Of a DNA stretch of 64,000 nt, positions 1-16,135 are shown piece after piece (position 1 is the first letter of the stretch; each line of letters starts with the position of its first letter). The notes under the pieces are model-generated. The model ran no database searches, was not told where the DNA came from, and saw only the letters and a list, made by a program, of their open reading frames with translations. The position numbers and the translations under genes were made by a program. Location of the stretch: assembly GCF_021442325.1 (NCBI RefSeq), contig NZ_CP087879.1, positions 1,302,001 through 1,366,000 of the forward strand. Reading direction: 5' to 3'. Origin of the DNA: Agromyces marinus. Lineage in GTDB: Bacteria; Actinomycetota; Actinomycetes; Actinomycetales; Microbacteriaceae.

Positions 1-1
1 G

Positions 2-1087
2 GGCACCCGCTACCTCGACTTCCTCGCGGGGATCGCGGTGAACTCGCTCGGCCACGCCCACCCCGTCTTCGTCGACGCCGTGTCGACGCAGGCGGCGAGG
101 CTCGCGCACGTGTCGAACTACTTCGCGACCCAGCCCGCGCTCGATCTCGCCGACCGGCTGACCCGGCTCGCGGGTGCGGGCGAGCGGGGCCGCGTCTGGT
201 TCGGCAACTCGGGCGCGGAGGCGAACGAGGCGGCGTTCAAGCTCGCACGGCTGAACAACTCCGGCGGGGCCCGGACCCGCGTGCTCGCACTCGTCGACGC
301 GTTCCACGGGCGCACGATGGGCTCGCTCGCGCTGACCGGCAAGCCAGCGATGCGCGATGCGTTCGAGCCGTTGCCGGGCGGCGTCACGCACCTGCCCTCG
401 ACGATCGAGGCGCTCGAGGGCGCGCTCGACGACTCGGTCGCCGCCCTCGTCCTCGAACCCGTCAAGGGCGAGGCGGGTGTACTCGAACTGCCCGACGGCT
501 ACCTCCAGGCGGCCCGCGAGCTCACGCGACGACACGGCGCGCTGCTCATCATCGACGAGGTGCAGACCGGGGCCGGTCGCACGGGCGAGTGGTTCGCCTT
601 CCAGCACGCCGGCATCGTGCCCGACGCGATCACGGTCGCCAAGGGCATCGGCGGCGGCATCCCGATCGGCGGCCTGATCACGTTCGACGGCGCATCCGAG
701 CTGTACGCCAAGGGCCAGCACGGCTCGACCTTCGGCGGCAATCCGCTGGCGACCGCGGTCGCCGACGCCGTGCTCGCCGAGATCGAGCGCGCCGACCTCG
801 TCGGCAACGCCGAGCGCCGCGGTGCCGAGCTCCGCGATCGCATCGACCGGATCGGGTCGCCGCTCGTCGCCGGCACGCGCGGACTGGGCCTGCTCGCGGG
901 CGTCGCGCTCACCGAGCCCGTTGCGGCGCAGGTGTCGGCGGCCGCGCTCGAGGCCGGCCTCATCGTCAACGCCGCGAACGACTCCACGATCCGGCTCGCG
1001 CCGCCGCTCATCATCGGCGACACCGAACTCGACGTGTTCGAGGAGCGCTTCGCCGGCGCCCTCGCAACCGTCGCCGCGTCCCTCTGA
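2..1087 (+). CDS. argD: Acetylornithine aminotransferase, 5' end outside window
   Basis: PLP-dependent class III aminotransferase that converts N-acetylglutamate semialdehyde to N-acetylornithine in arginine synthesis. The frame is open from base 2, giving 361 visible residues; roughly 35-40 N-terminal residues of the usual ~400 lie upstream. Seen: the phosphate-binding stretch NSGAEANE, the cofactor aspartate in [12 protein letters not shown], and the Schiff-base lysine in VAKGIGGG (codon at 641). The Rossmann-like large domain and the small C-terminal domain both appear intact. The TGA stop lies 35 bases before argF. The GTG at 38 falls inside the conserved N-terminal domain (reading V-N-S-L-G-H) and is not the real start. 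Another omega-aminotransferase would be possible by sequence alone, but the following argF and argH make ArgD the clear choice. Confidence 0.95.
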   Translation, partial: GTRYLDFLAGIAVNSLGHAHPVFVDAVSTQAARLAHVSNYFATQPALDLADRLTRLAGAGERGRVWFGNSGAEANEAAFKLARLNNSGGARTRVLALVDAFHGRTMGSLALTGKPAMRDAFEPLPGGVTHLPSTIEALEGALDDSVAALVLEPVKGEAGVLELPDGYLQAARELTRRHGALLIIDEVQTGAGRTGEWFAFQHAGIVPDAITVAKGIGGGIPIGGLITFDGASELYAKGQHGSTFGGNPLATAVADAVLAEIERADLVGNAERRGAELRDRIDRIGSPLVAGTRGLGLLAGVALTEPVAAQVSAAALEAGLIVNAANDSTIRLAPPLIIGDTELDVFEERFAGALATVAASL

Positions 1088-1122
1088 CCACCCCGTCCGC
1101 CGAAGCGCAGAACGGAGCACCC

Positions 1123-4099
<2,977 letters not shown>

Positions 4100-4122
4100 C
4101 GGCGCACCGACCGGCGCACTGA

Positions 4123-4144
4123 CGGTGCACGGACCGGTGCACCG
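4123..4144. terminator. Hairpin between convergent genes
   Basis: Perfect 8-bp inverted repeat CGGTGCAC / GTGCACCG around a 6-base loop, lying between the convergent glycosylase and membrane protein genes. There is no T tract on either side, so a bidirectional terminator role is only likely by position. The surrounding 60 bases hold several GCACCGACCGG-like imperfect repeats. Confidence 0.35.
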
Positions 4145-4197
4145 ACGGGAGGGGCGACGCCCCGGGGCATCCGCTCGACCCCGGCCTGCCGATTCGC

Positions 4198-4794
4198 TCA
4201 GCGCACCGCGAGGTGCACGGCGAGCGCTGCCGCGCACGCCCAGACCAGGCTCGCGAACGTGCCGATGATGAAGCGCTCGCGCGCCTCGGGCGCCTCGAGT
4301 TCGGTGAACCGGCCGACGCCCTTGACCGCGACCACGATCGCGAGCCCCTCGGGGAAGCCCGCGAGGATCGTTCCCGCCGCCGCGAGCCGTTCGAGGATGC
4401 CGATCGTGAGCCCGCCGCGCAGCACCTCGCGTCGCGCGGGGGCGACGCCCGGCACCGGGGGTGCGTCGGAGCGGACGTCGACCATGATTCCGCCGTGGAT
4501 GCCGGCGGGCGTGCTCGTGCCCATCGCGAGCCGGAGCGCGGTCGCCGCGGCCGGGCTGCCGCCGAGGACGGCGGTGACCATCGCGAGCAGTCCCGCGAGC
4601 GGGGCCGCGACCGGTGGGACGTGCTCGGGGACGGTCGATGCGGCGACGATCGCCAGGCCGAGCGCGCCCGCGGCCGACCAGAGCAGGACGGGACGGGGCC
4701 TCAGGTACGCCATGACGGACAGGACGGCCGCGGCGGCGAGGGCGCCGAGGATCACGGACCATCCGATGGCGGACATCGCTGCGACGACGTTCAC
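4198..4794 (-). CDS. Small multi-spanning membrane protein paired with SatD
   Basis: 198 residues with four or five hydrophobic stretches (about residues 10-28, 35-52, 58-78, 128-150 and a C-terminal one), so an integral membrane protein. No catalytic motif is recognisable. The start chosen is GTG 4794, which has a good Shine-Dalgarno (GGAGG, 5 bases upstream); an ATG 18 bases further in is the alternative. It lies 47 bases behind the SatD-like gene in the same direction and is probably co-transcribed. SatD-type regulators in actinobacteria are commonly followed by such a membrane protein (recollection, not checked). Function unknown. Confidence 0.75.
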   Translation of the reverse strand: MNVVAAMSAIGWSVILGALAAAAVLSVMAYLRPRPVLLWSAAGALGLAIVAASTVPEHVPPVAAPLAGLLAMVTAVLGGSPAAATALRLAMGTSTPAGIHGGIMVDVRSDAPPVPGVAPARREVLRGGLTIGILERLAAAGTILAGFPEGLAIVVAVKGVGRFTELEAPEARERFIIGTFASLVWACAAALAVHLAVR

Positions 4795-4841
4795 GGGCTC
4801 CTCCGCTGCAGCCGGGGTTCGGGTCGGCGGCGGGGTCGAGC

Positions 4842-5567
4842 CTACCGAGCACCACCGTCGTCGGGCTCCGCCGGGTGCCCCGTGTCGGATCCCGCCGATC
4901 CGCCGGCATCGAAGCGGGAGCCGAGGTCCGCGACGAGGCGCACGAGCGTCGGGTGCGCGTCGGCCTCCGCGGCCCAGAGCGCGGTCTTCAGGCGCTGGCT
5001 CACCGCGGCGTCGGAGATGCCCAGGCGGGCCGCGGCATCCTTCTGGCTTCCGCCGTCGCGCACGAGGTCGACGGCCTCCCACCCCTGGGGGGTGCGCCGG
5101 GCCCGGATCAGCAGCAGCAGGCGCACGAGCGCCTCGACCTCGGCGGGTTCGAGCGACGGGGATCGGGCCGGGGCCGGGGTGGATGCCGCGTCCGGCGGCG
5201 GGTTCACCGGGCCGGTCGCCTCGCCCGCGCGCAGCGCGAACCTCGCGTCGGCGCGCTTGGCCGCCTCCACGGCGTCGCGCGCGGCGAAGAACGCGGTGCC
5301 GCTGGCGAGTCGCACCGCGTCGGGGAGCGGCTCGCGGACCTCGCCGACGCCGAGACCGATGCTCCAGTGGCCGTCGCGCGCGAGGTCGAGTACCACGTCG
5401 ATCGCGCACTCGGCGTCGGCGGTGAGCAGCTGCAGTTCGTCGCCGGCGGTCTGGTCGACGGGCAGTCGGAGGCGGTCGCCGAACCGGCGCTGCAGGCGGT
5501 CGCGCGTGGATGCGGATCGGTCGACGTCGGTCCGGCTGTCGACCTGGTCGGCGGTGATGACGTACAC
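4842..5567 (-). CDS. SatD family protein (predicted DNA-binding regulator)
   Basis: 241 residues. The N-terminal half begins YVITADQVDSR and carries GDELQLL, the hallmark of the SatD family, whose name comes from a streptococcal secretion/acid-tolerance locus; its biochemical role is not settled. The C-terminal part holds a helix-turn-helix (GSQKDAAARLGISDAAVSQR, roughly residues 165-185), suggesting DNA binding. The start is GTG 5567 with GGAG upstream. It is preceded by an unusually A+T-rich promoter containing an inverted repeat (5614-5627), so autoregulation is plausible. The low-complexity tail after about residue 215 is probably disordered. Confidence 0.78.
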   Translation of the reverse strand: MYVITADQVDSRTDVDRSASTRDRLQRRFGDRLRLPVDQTAGDELQLLTADAECAIDVVLDLARDGHWSIGLGVGEVREPLPDAVRLASGTAFFAARDAVEAAKRADARFALRAGEATGPVNPPPDAASTPAPARSPSLEPAEVEALVRLLLLIRARRTPQGWEAVDLVRDGGSQKDAAARLGISDAAVSQRLKTALWAAEADAHPTLVRLVADLGSRFDAGGSAGSDTGHPAEPDDGGAR

Positions 5568-5614
5568 GGCACACGCTCCTCACTGAAGGGTTCAACCTTC
5601 GATCGACATGATCA

Positions 5615-5643
5615 AGTCTAGAGACTTCAATCAAGTGATTCAA
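5615..5643 (-). promoter_or_regulatory. Predicted promoter and inverted repeat for the satD-like gene
   Basis: On the minus strand TTGAAT (5643-5638) and TAGACT (5620-5615) are separated by exactly 17 bases. An inverted repeat AAGTCT-AG-AGACTT (5614-5627) overlaps the -10, and ATCAAGT occurs twice nearby (5611 and 5630). The patch is strikingly A+T-rich for this genome, as expected for an operator-promoter. Confidence 0.55.
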
Positions 5644-5682
5644 GGATGCCGCGCGGAACCCGGATCCGCCGATCGCCGCTGC

Positions 5683-5688
5683 TAGCCT
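5683..5688 (+). promoter_or_regulatory. -10 element of leaderless tyrS
   Basis: TAGCCT ends 7 bases before the GTG start of tyrS. There is no Shine-Dalgarno in between, so the mRNA probably starts at the start codon. Confidence 0.5.
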
Positions 5689-5695
5689 TGCAGGC

Positions 5696-6997
5696 GTGTC
5701 CGACCCCGCCATCCTCGCAACCCAGCAGAACGACCCCTCGTTCGACGACGTCTGGGAGGAGCTCCGCTGGCGCGGGCTCGTCCACGTGTCGACCGACGAG
5801 GCGTCCCTGAAGGAACTGCTCGCGGGCGAGCCGATCACGTACTACTGCGGGTTCGACCCGACCGCGCCGAGCCTGCACCTCGGCAATCTCGTGCAGATCC
5901 TCACGCTCCGCCGCATCCAGCTGGCCGGTCACCGGCCGCTCGGGCTCGTCGGCGGCTCGACGGGCCTCATCGGCGACCCCCGCCCGACCGCGGAGCGCAC
6001 CCTGAACACGAAGGAGACGGTCGCCGACTGGGTCGGCCGCCTCGAGACGCAGGTCAGGCGCTTCCTCTCCGCCGAGGGCGAGAACGCCGTCCGCATGGTC
6101 AACAACCTCGATTGGACCGCCGGTCTCTCGGCGATCGACTTCCTGCGCGACGTCGGCAAGCACTACCGCGTCGGCACGATGCTGAAGAAGGATGCCGTCG
6201 CGTCGCGCCTGAACTCCGACGCCGGTATCAGCTACACCGAGTTCAGCTACCAGATCCTGCAGGGCTTCGACTACCTCGAGCTCTTCCGTCACTACGACTG
6301 CGTGCTGCAGACCGGCGGCAGCGACCAGTGGGGCAACCTCACGAGCGGCACCGACCTGATCCACCGCGTCGAGGGCCGGCACGTGCACGCGATCGGCACG
6401 CCGCTGATCACGAACTCCGACGGCACGAAGTTCGGCAAGAGCGAGGGCAACGCCATCTGGCTCGATGCCGACATGTGCAGCCCCTACCGCTTCTACCAGT
6501 TCTGGCTCAACACCGACGACGCCGACGTGATCGCTCGCCTCAAGGTGTTCACGTTCCTCGGCCGCGAGCGCATCGAGGAACTCGCGGCCAGGGTCGCCGA
6601 CGAGCCGTTCCGGCGCGAGGCGCAGAAGGTCCTCGCGCACGAGGTCACGACGCTCGTGCACGGTCCGGATGCCACGGCCGCCGTCATCGCGGCATCCGAG
6701 GCGCTCTTCGGCCGCGGCGAACTCGAGGGCCTCGACCACGCGACGCTCGAAGCGGCATTGCGCGAGCTTCCCCACACCGAGACCACGGCGGATGCCACGG
6801 TCGTGCAACTGCTGGTCGACACCGGACTCGTCTCGAGCCTGAGCGATGCCAGGAGGGCGATCGCGCAGGGCGGGGTGTCGATCGACAACGCCCGCGTCGA
6901 CGACGATGCCGCGACGATCGGCGATCGCACGGCGGGCGGCGGCATGGCGGTCCTGCGCCGCGGCAAGAAGACGCTCGCGGGCGTGTTCGTCCGATAG
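5696..6997 (+). CDS. tyrS: Tyrosyl-tRNA synthetase
   Basis: Class I aminoacyl-tRNA synthetase charging tRNA-Tyr; 433 residues, normal for the TyrRS-S type. Seen: HLGN (61-64, the HIGH site), the tyrosine pocket YYCGFDPTAPSLH, GGSDQWGN, the KMSKS-type loop KFGKS (about 245-249) and a C-terminal S4-like RNA-binding domain (about 365-433; SLSDARRAIAQGGVSIDN). The GTG at 5696 is preceded by TAGCCT at a distance that suggests a leaderless message. It is transcribed divergently from the satD-like gene. Seven bases separate it from the downstream CoA-transferase-like gene. Confidence 0.97.
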   Translation: MSDPAILATQQNDPSFDDVWEELRWRGLVHVSTDEASLKELLAGEPITYYCGFDPTAPSLHLGNLVQILTLRRIQLAGHRPLGLVGGSTGLIGDPRPTAERTLNTKETVADWVGRLETQVRRFLSAEGENAVRMVNNLDWTAGLSAIDFLRDVGKHYRVGTMLKKDAVASRLNSDAGISYTEFSYQILQGFDYLELFRHYDCVLQTGGSDQWGNLTSGTDLIHRVEGRHVHAIGTPLITNSDGTKFGKSEGNAIWLDADMCSPYRFYQFWLNTDDADVIARLKVFTFLGRERIEELAARVADEPFRREAQKVLAHEVTTLVHGPDATAAVIAASEALFGRGELEGLDHATLEAALRELPHTETTADATVVQLLVDTGLVSSLSDARRAIAQGGVSIDNARVDDDAATIGDRTAGGGMAVLRRGKKTLAGVFVR

Positions 6998-7004
6998 GGC
7001 GACG

Positions 7005-8378
7005 ATGACGCGCGAGTCGGCGGCCGACGGGCTGCTCGCGCGCGTCTGGGCCGAACTCGGACGCGACACCGCGGAGCTCGGCGCGCTCGGGTCCCTTCCC
7101 GCAGCCCCGCTGCCGGCGCGGCTGGACGTGTCGGGTCTCGCCGTGGCATCCGTCGCCGCCGCGAGCCTCGCGGCCTGGGCGCGCACCGCGGCCGCCGACT
7201 CGATCCGCCTCGACGGCGACCGCGTCGCCGCGGCGTTCCAGAGCGAGCGCGTGGCGCGCCTGGACGGCGTCGCGCCCGACGTGTGGTCGCCGCTCTCGGG
7301 GTTCCGGCGCGCCCGCGACGGCTGGGTGCGCACGCACGGCAACTACCCGCATCACGCTGCGGCGCTGCGCCGCGTGCTCGGGCTCGGCAGCGCCGAGGCC
7401 CGGCCGGAGGTCGTCGATGCGGCCGTCGCGGGTCGGGATGCCGACGAGCTCGCCGAGGCCGTGACGGCGGCCGGTGGCATGTGCGTGGTCGTCGCCGAGG
7501 AGGACCCCGCCGCGGATGCGCACCTGCGGGAGCATCCGCTGGTCGACCTGACCCGATCGACGGATGCCGCGCCACGGCCGGGTCCTGCGCGCGGCGCGCC
7601 GGATCGGCCGCTCGAGGGGGTGCGCGTGCTCGACCTCACCCGGGTGATCGCCGGCCCGGTGGCGACCCGCACCCTCGCACTGCTCGGTGCCGAGGTGCTG
7701 CGGATCGATCCGCCCGAGCCGGCCGAGCTCGGCTGGCAGCACCTCGAGGGCGGCCCGGGCAAGCGCAGCGCCCTGCTCGACCTCGGGCGAGAAGCGGATG
7801 CCGCCCGGCTGCGGGCCCTGCTCGAGGGAGCCGACGTCGTCGTGCTCGGGTACCGGCCGGCGGCGCTCGGCCGGCTCGGCCTGGACCCGGACGACCTCAC
7901 CGCCCGGTACCAGGGACTCGTGGTCGCGCAGCTGTCGGCGTGGGGCACCGAGGGTGCCGCACGGGAGCGGGGCGGCTTCGACAGCCTCGTGCAGGCGCAG
8001 TCGGGGATCGCGCTGGTCGAAGGAGGACCCGATGCGCCGGGAGCGCTGCCGGCGCAGGCGCTCGACCACGCGACCGGGTACCTGCTCGCGGCCTCGGTGA
8101 CGACCGCACTCGAGCATCGTGCCGTCCGCGGCGGCTCCTGGATCGCGCGGATGTCGCTGCGGAGGACGGCCGCCGAACTGCTCGGCATGCCACGCGGGCT
8201 CGCGACGGCGCGCCGGGGACTCGACGATGCGCGGCGCAGCGCGCTCGCGATGACGCTCGTCGGAGAGGCCGGCAGTCAGCGCCTCGCCGTGCCCGCGATC
8301 GCGTCTCCCATGGGGCCGGTGCGGTGGCGAGCACCCGCCCGTCCCTGGGGCGCGGACCGGGCCGAATGGGCGTCGTGA
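7005..8378 (+). CDS. CoA-transferase family III (CaiB/BaiF)-like protein with rearranged segments
   Basis: 457 residues. From about residue 202 it reads as the amino-terminal CaiB/BaiF Rossmann segment (RPLEGVRVLDLTRVIAGP, then LALLGAEVLRIDPPEP), ending near WRAPARPWGAD. The preceding 200 residues contain DGWVRTHGNYPHHAAALRRV, which resembles a carboxy-terminal small-domain segment of the same family. The order of the two parts therefore looks permuted relative to classical formyl-CoA transferase. The catalytic aspartate could not be placed with certainty. Substrate unknown. ATG 7005 lies 7 bases after the tyrS stop. It is the last gene before the rRNA promoter. Confidence 0.72.
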   Translation: MTRESAADGLLARVWAELGRDTAELGALGSLPAAPLPARLDVSGLAVASVAAASLAAWARTAAADSIRLDGDRVAAAFQSERVARLDGVAPDVWSPLSGFRRARDGWVRTHGNYPHHAAALRRVLGLGSAEARPEVVDAAVAGRDADELAEAVTAAGGMCVVVAEEDPAADAHLREHPLVDLTRSTDAAPRPGPARGAPDRPLEGVRVLDLTRVIAGPVATRTLALLGAEVLRIDPPEPAELGWQHLEGGPGKRSALLDLGREADAARLRALLEGADVVVLGYRPAALGRLGLDPDDLTARYQGLVVAQLSAWGTEGAARERGGFDSLVQAQSGIALVEGGPDAPGALPAQALDHATGYLLAASVTTALEHRAVRGGSWIARMSLRRTAAELLGMPRGLATARRGLDDARRSALAMTLVGEAGSQRLAVPAIASPMGPVRWRAPARPWGADRAEWAS

Positions 8379-8408
8379 TCGGCGACACGCCCGGGATGCG
8401 GCCGCGAG

Positions 8409-8437
8409 TTGCGGCAGCCCCCTGAACTCCGTAGAGT
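8409..8437 (+). promoter_or_regulatory. Probable rRNA operon promoter
   Basis: TTGCGG (8409-8414) and TAGAGT (8432-8437) are separated by 17 bases, about 375 bases upstream of 16S. The position and elements fit an actinobacterial rRNA P1-type promoter; the start point is inferred near 8444. Confidence 0.6.
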
Positions 8438-8443
8438 ATTCAT

Positions 8444-8812
8444 TCGTTGCCCCAAAGGAGCAGAGGACGCGAGCAGCTCCTCCTCCTCAAGCGGCACGAT
8501 CCCGAACCCCCGATCAGATCTGATCCGAGGGTTCGAAGCTTCCGGAGCGGTCCCACGGGATCACCGGCGGAAAGACGAACATCGCTTCGGATGATCGACT
8601 CGCGACGAGCGGGTCGAGGTCCGGGTGCGTCCGTTCCTTGAGAACTCAACAGCGTGCACTATGTTCAATGCCAATTTTTGAATCCCGTGTTTCCTCTTTC
8701 GGGAGGGGATGGGTTTCCTTTGATTGATGGACAATTTGATTTTTGTAAGTCAGTTGTTTCTCTGTCAGTGATTTGAACTCCCTGACGCCTTTCGGGGTGT
8801 TGGGAACCATTT
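8444..8812 (+). other. rRNA leader (no protein gene)
   Basis: Transcribed leader without a credible gene. It contains the conserved actinobacterial rRNA-leader block TTGAGAACTCAACAGCGTGC (8638-8657), then an A+T-rich run and several short hairpins (for example CCTTTC-GGGAGG near 8692) before 16S. The same TTGAGAACT core recurs in the 16S-23S spacer at 10647, as expected for elements bound by the rRNA antitermination/processing machinery. The small open frames here are not supported. Confidence 0.6.
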
Positions 8813-13891
<5,079 letters not shown>

Positions 13892-14124
13892 AATCACTAC
13901 ACACACCACGTTTCAAGGCGGTGGTGTGTGGCCAAGGTGACTCGCGTCCACTCTGTGGTTCCCTTCAGACGGAAACACACACATAACAACACAGCGACAC
14001 CCCCACCCCACCAACCGCCCTCACGGGACGGCCGGCGGGACACCCGGGGGACCGAGACCACCAACACCCCACCCACCCCGCACACAGCCGGGGGTGACGG
14101 GTCGGGGAGCATGTTGGTTCTAGA

Positions 14125-14243
14125 GTTTCGGCGGCCATAGCGCGAGGGAAACGCCCGGACACATTCCGAACCCGGAAGCTAAGACTCGCAGCGCCGATGG
14201 TACTGCAGGGGCGACCCTGTGGGAGAGTAGGACACCGCCGGAC
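14125..14243 (+). rRNA. rrf: 5S ribosomal RNA
   Basis: Starts GTTTCGGCGGCCATAGCG and ends near GGACACCGCCGGACA; CGGCGG pairs with CCGCCG. It contains the conserved CCCGGACACATTCCGAACCC loop and the GGGAGAGTAGGACACCGCC 3' half. It is separated from 23S by about 230 C- and A-rich bases that hold no gene. Confidence 0.96.
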
Positions 14244-14253
14244 ACACATTGCA

Positions 14254-14302
14254 GAGTGGCCACCCACCGCGTTCAATTGCGAACGCCGGAGGGTGGCCAT
14301 TC
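14254..14302 (+). terminator. rRNA operon terminator
   Basis: A stem of GAGTGGCCACCC (14254-14265) with GGGTGGCCATTC (14291-14302), 11 of 12 paired, encloses a second small stem GCGTTC/GAACGC. It is followed by the T-rich TTCTTCGTT, just after 5S. Confidence 0.75.
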
Positions 14303-14380
14303 TTCGTTGACGCGGTCGCTCGACTGCACCGCGAGTACGGTTGAGTCCACAGGGCTCCCAGACAGGACGACAGGTACACC

Positions 14381-16135
14381 GTGAGCGACTCCACGCACGA
14401 ACCGGGCGAGCGCCGGAACGAACAGGGCGGTGACCGTCGAGACGCACGTCGCGGCGATCGTCCAGGGCACACGGAGGGCACCGGTCGCGGTGGCGACCGC
14501 AAGTCCGGAGGTGATCGTCGCGACGGCGGGCGGCCGTCCGGGCAGCGTGGCTCTGGTGAGCGTCGTGACGGAGACCGGTCCACCGGGCAGCGTCGCGACG
14601 GGAACCGGGAGTCCGGGCCGCGTCGTGACGGCGATCGGTCGGCCGGGCAGGCGCGCGCGGGCGGTCGGTCGTACGGGCAGCGTTCGGACGAACGCCAGCC
14701 GTACGGCCAGCGCCGCGACGGGGGGCGCGGGGAGCGTCGCGAGGGGGATCGTCGGGACGGCGACCGCTCGTACGGGCGCGATCGCGGCTTCGACCGACAG
14801 CAGGGCCGCCCCTCGAGCGACCGCGGGCAGCAGGGCGACCGTCCCTACGGCGACCGCAGGCATGGCGACCGGCGCCAGGACGATCGCAGGCAGGGCGAGC
14901 GTCCCTATCGCGAGCGCACCTCCGGCGACCGTCCGGGCGGGGAGCGCCCGTATCGGCCACGGAGGGACGACGAGCGCGGGTACGGTGCGCGCGACGACCG
15001 CCGGGGTCACGGCGGGCGCCACACCGACGGGCCCGCGGGCCCGCGCGAGCCGCGCCAGGGCGGCGGTCGCGTCGCAGGACGGCCCGCGCAGCGCGGGTTC
15101 GACCGTGGACGAGACCGGGACCGGGCACCGCACGAGCGCGCGCCCCGCGAGGCCGGGCACGGGGCCGCCGAACTCGCGCTCCGCCCGCGCCACGACGACC
15201 CGGTCGTCGCCGACCGGATCCAGCCACGAGACCTCGACCGCGCGGCGAGATCCGAGCTGAAGACGCTCTCGAAGGAGAACGCGGATTGGGTCGCACGTCA
15301 CCTCGTCGCGGCAGCCGAGGCCCTCGAGGACGACCCGGCACTCGCGCACCGGCACGCGCTGTCGGCGTCGCGCCGCGCAGGTCGCGTCGCCGTCGTGCGC
15401 GAGACGCTCGCGATCACCGCGTACGCGACGGGTGACTTCGCCCTCGCCCTGCGCGAACTGCGCACGTACCGGCGCCTGTCCGGCAACGACGACCAGATCG
15501 CCCTCATGGTCGACAGCGAGCGCGGCGTCGGCAGGTCCGACCGGGCGCTCGAACTCGGACGTTCGGTGGACCGGTCCGCGGTGCCCGTGCAGGTCCAGGT
15601 CGCGCTCGCGATCGCGATGTCGGGTGCACGACTCGACCTCGGTCAGCCCGAACTCGCGCTGACCGAACTCGAGATCGCGCAGCTCGACCCCGACCGCGCG
15701 TTCTCCTACAGCCCGGCGCTGTTCGCCGCGTATGCGGAGGTGCTCGAGGAACTCGGACGCGCGGACGACGCGGCGCGGTGGCGGTCGCTCACCGAGCGCG
15801 CCGAGGCCGCGCTGGAAGGCGCCCGTCCGGACTTCATCGAGGTGTTCTCGCTCGAGGACGACGAGGAGCCCGTCGCGGTCGACGCGCCGGCCGCGCCCCC
15901 GACCGGGTCCTCCGAGCCGGGCGCCGAGCCTGATGGCGAACCGACCGGAGCCGAGCCGACCGAGGACGAGCCGACCGAGGATGCGCCGTCGGAGGATTCC
16001 GCCGGCGCACCGGCCGATTCCGTCGACGCGGTCGAGGAATCCGACCCGGCCGATGCCATCGAGCCCGAGGTCGCGGAGATCCTCGCCGAGACCGCCCACC
16101 TCGACGGCGACCAGGCCGGCGCCGAGCCGGCATGA
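14381..16135 (+). CDS. R/D/G-rich low-complexity protein with TPR-like domain
   Basis: 584 residues in three parts. Residues 1 to about 260 are an extremely biased Arg-Asp-Gly-Gln tract built from degenerate units such as GDRRDG, QRRDGDR and RPYGDRR, probably disordered and nucleic-acid binding. Residues about 270-485 form a helical, tetratricopeptide-like domain (for example DFALALRELRTYRRLSGND and PVQVQVALAIAMSGARLDLG). Residues 490-584 are a Glu/Asp/Pro/Thr-rich acidic tail. Similar proteins sit upstream of the HAD-tlyA-nadK-recN genes in Microbacteriaceae and are annotated as hypothetical or TPR proteins (recollection). GTG 14381 is the start; the stop overlaps the next ATG (ATGA). Function unknown; a role in RNA metabolism is only a guess from composition. 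Confidence 0.8.
   Translation: MSDSTHEPGERRNEQGGDRRDARRGDRPGHTEGTGRGGDRKSGGDRRDGGRPSGQRGSGERRDGDRSTGQRRDGNRESGPRRDGDRSAGQARAGGRSYGQRSDERQPYGQRRDGGRGERREGDRRDGDRSYGRDRGFDRQQGRPSSDRGQQGDRPYGDRRHGDRRQDDRRQGERPYRERTSGDRPGGERPYRPRRDDERGYGARDDRRGHGGRHTDGPAGPREPRQGGGRVAGRPAQRGFDRGRDRDRAPHERAPREAGHGAAELALRPRHDDPVVADRIQPRDLDRAARSELKTLSKENADWVARHLVAAAEALEDDPALAHRHALSASRRAGRVAVVRETLAITAYATGDFALALRELRTYRRLSGNDDQIALMVDSERGVGRSDRALELGRSVDRSAVPVQVQVALAIAMSGARLDLGQPELALTELEIAQLDPDRAFSYSPALFAAYAEVLEELGRADDAARWRSLTERAEAALEGARPDFIEVFSLEDDEEPVAVDAPAAPPTGSSEPGAEPDGEPTGAEPTEDEPTEDAPSEDSAGAPADSVDAVEESDPADAIEPEVAEILAETAHLDGDQAGAEPA

Noticed and set aside
14430-15260. Second open frame over the Arg/Asp-rich repeats
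   Set aside because: The repeated, biased DNA keeps several phases open; only the frame of 14381-16135 continues into a structured domain and couples to the next gene.
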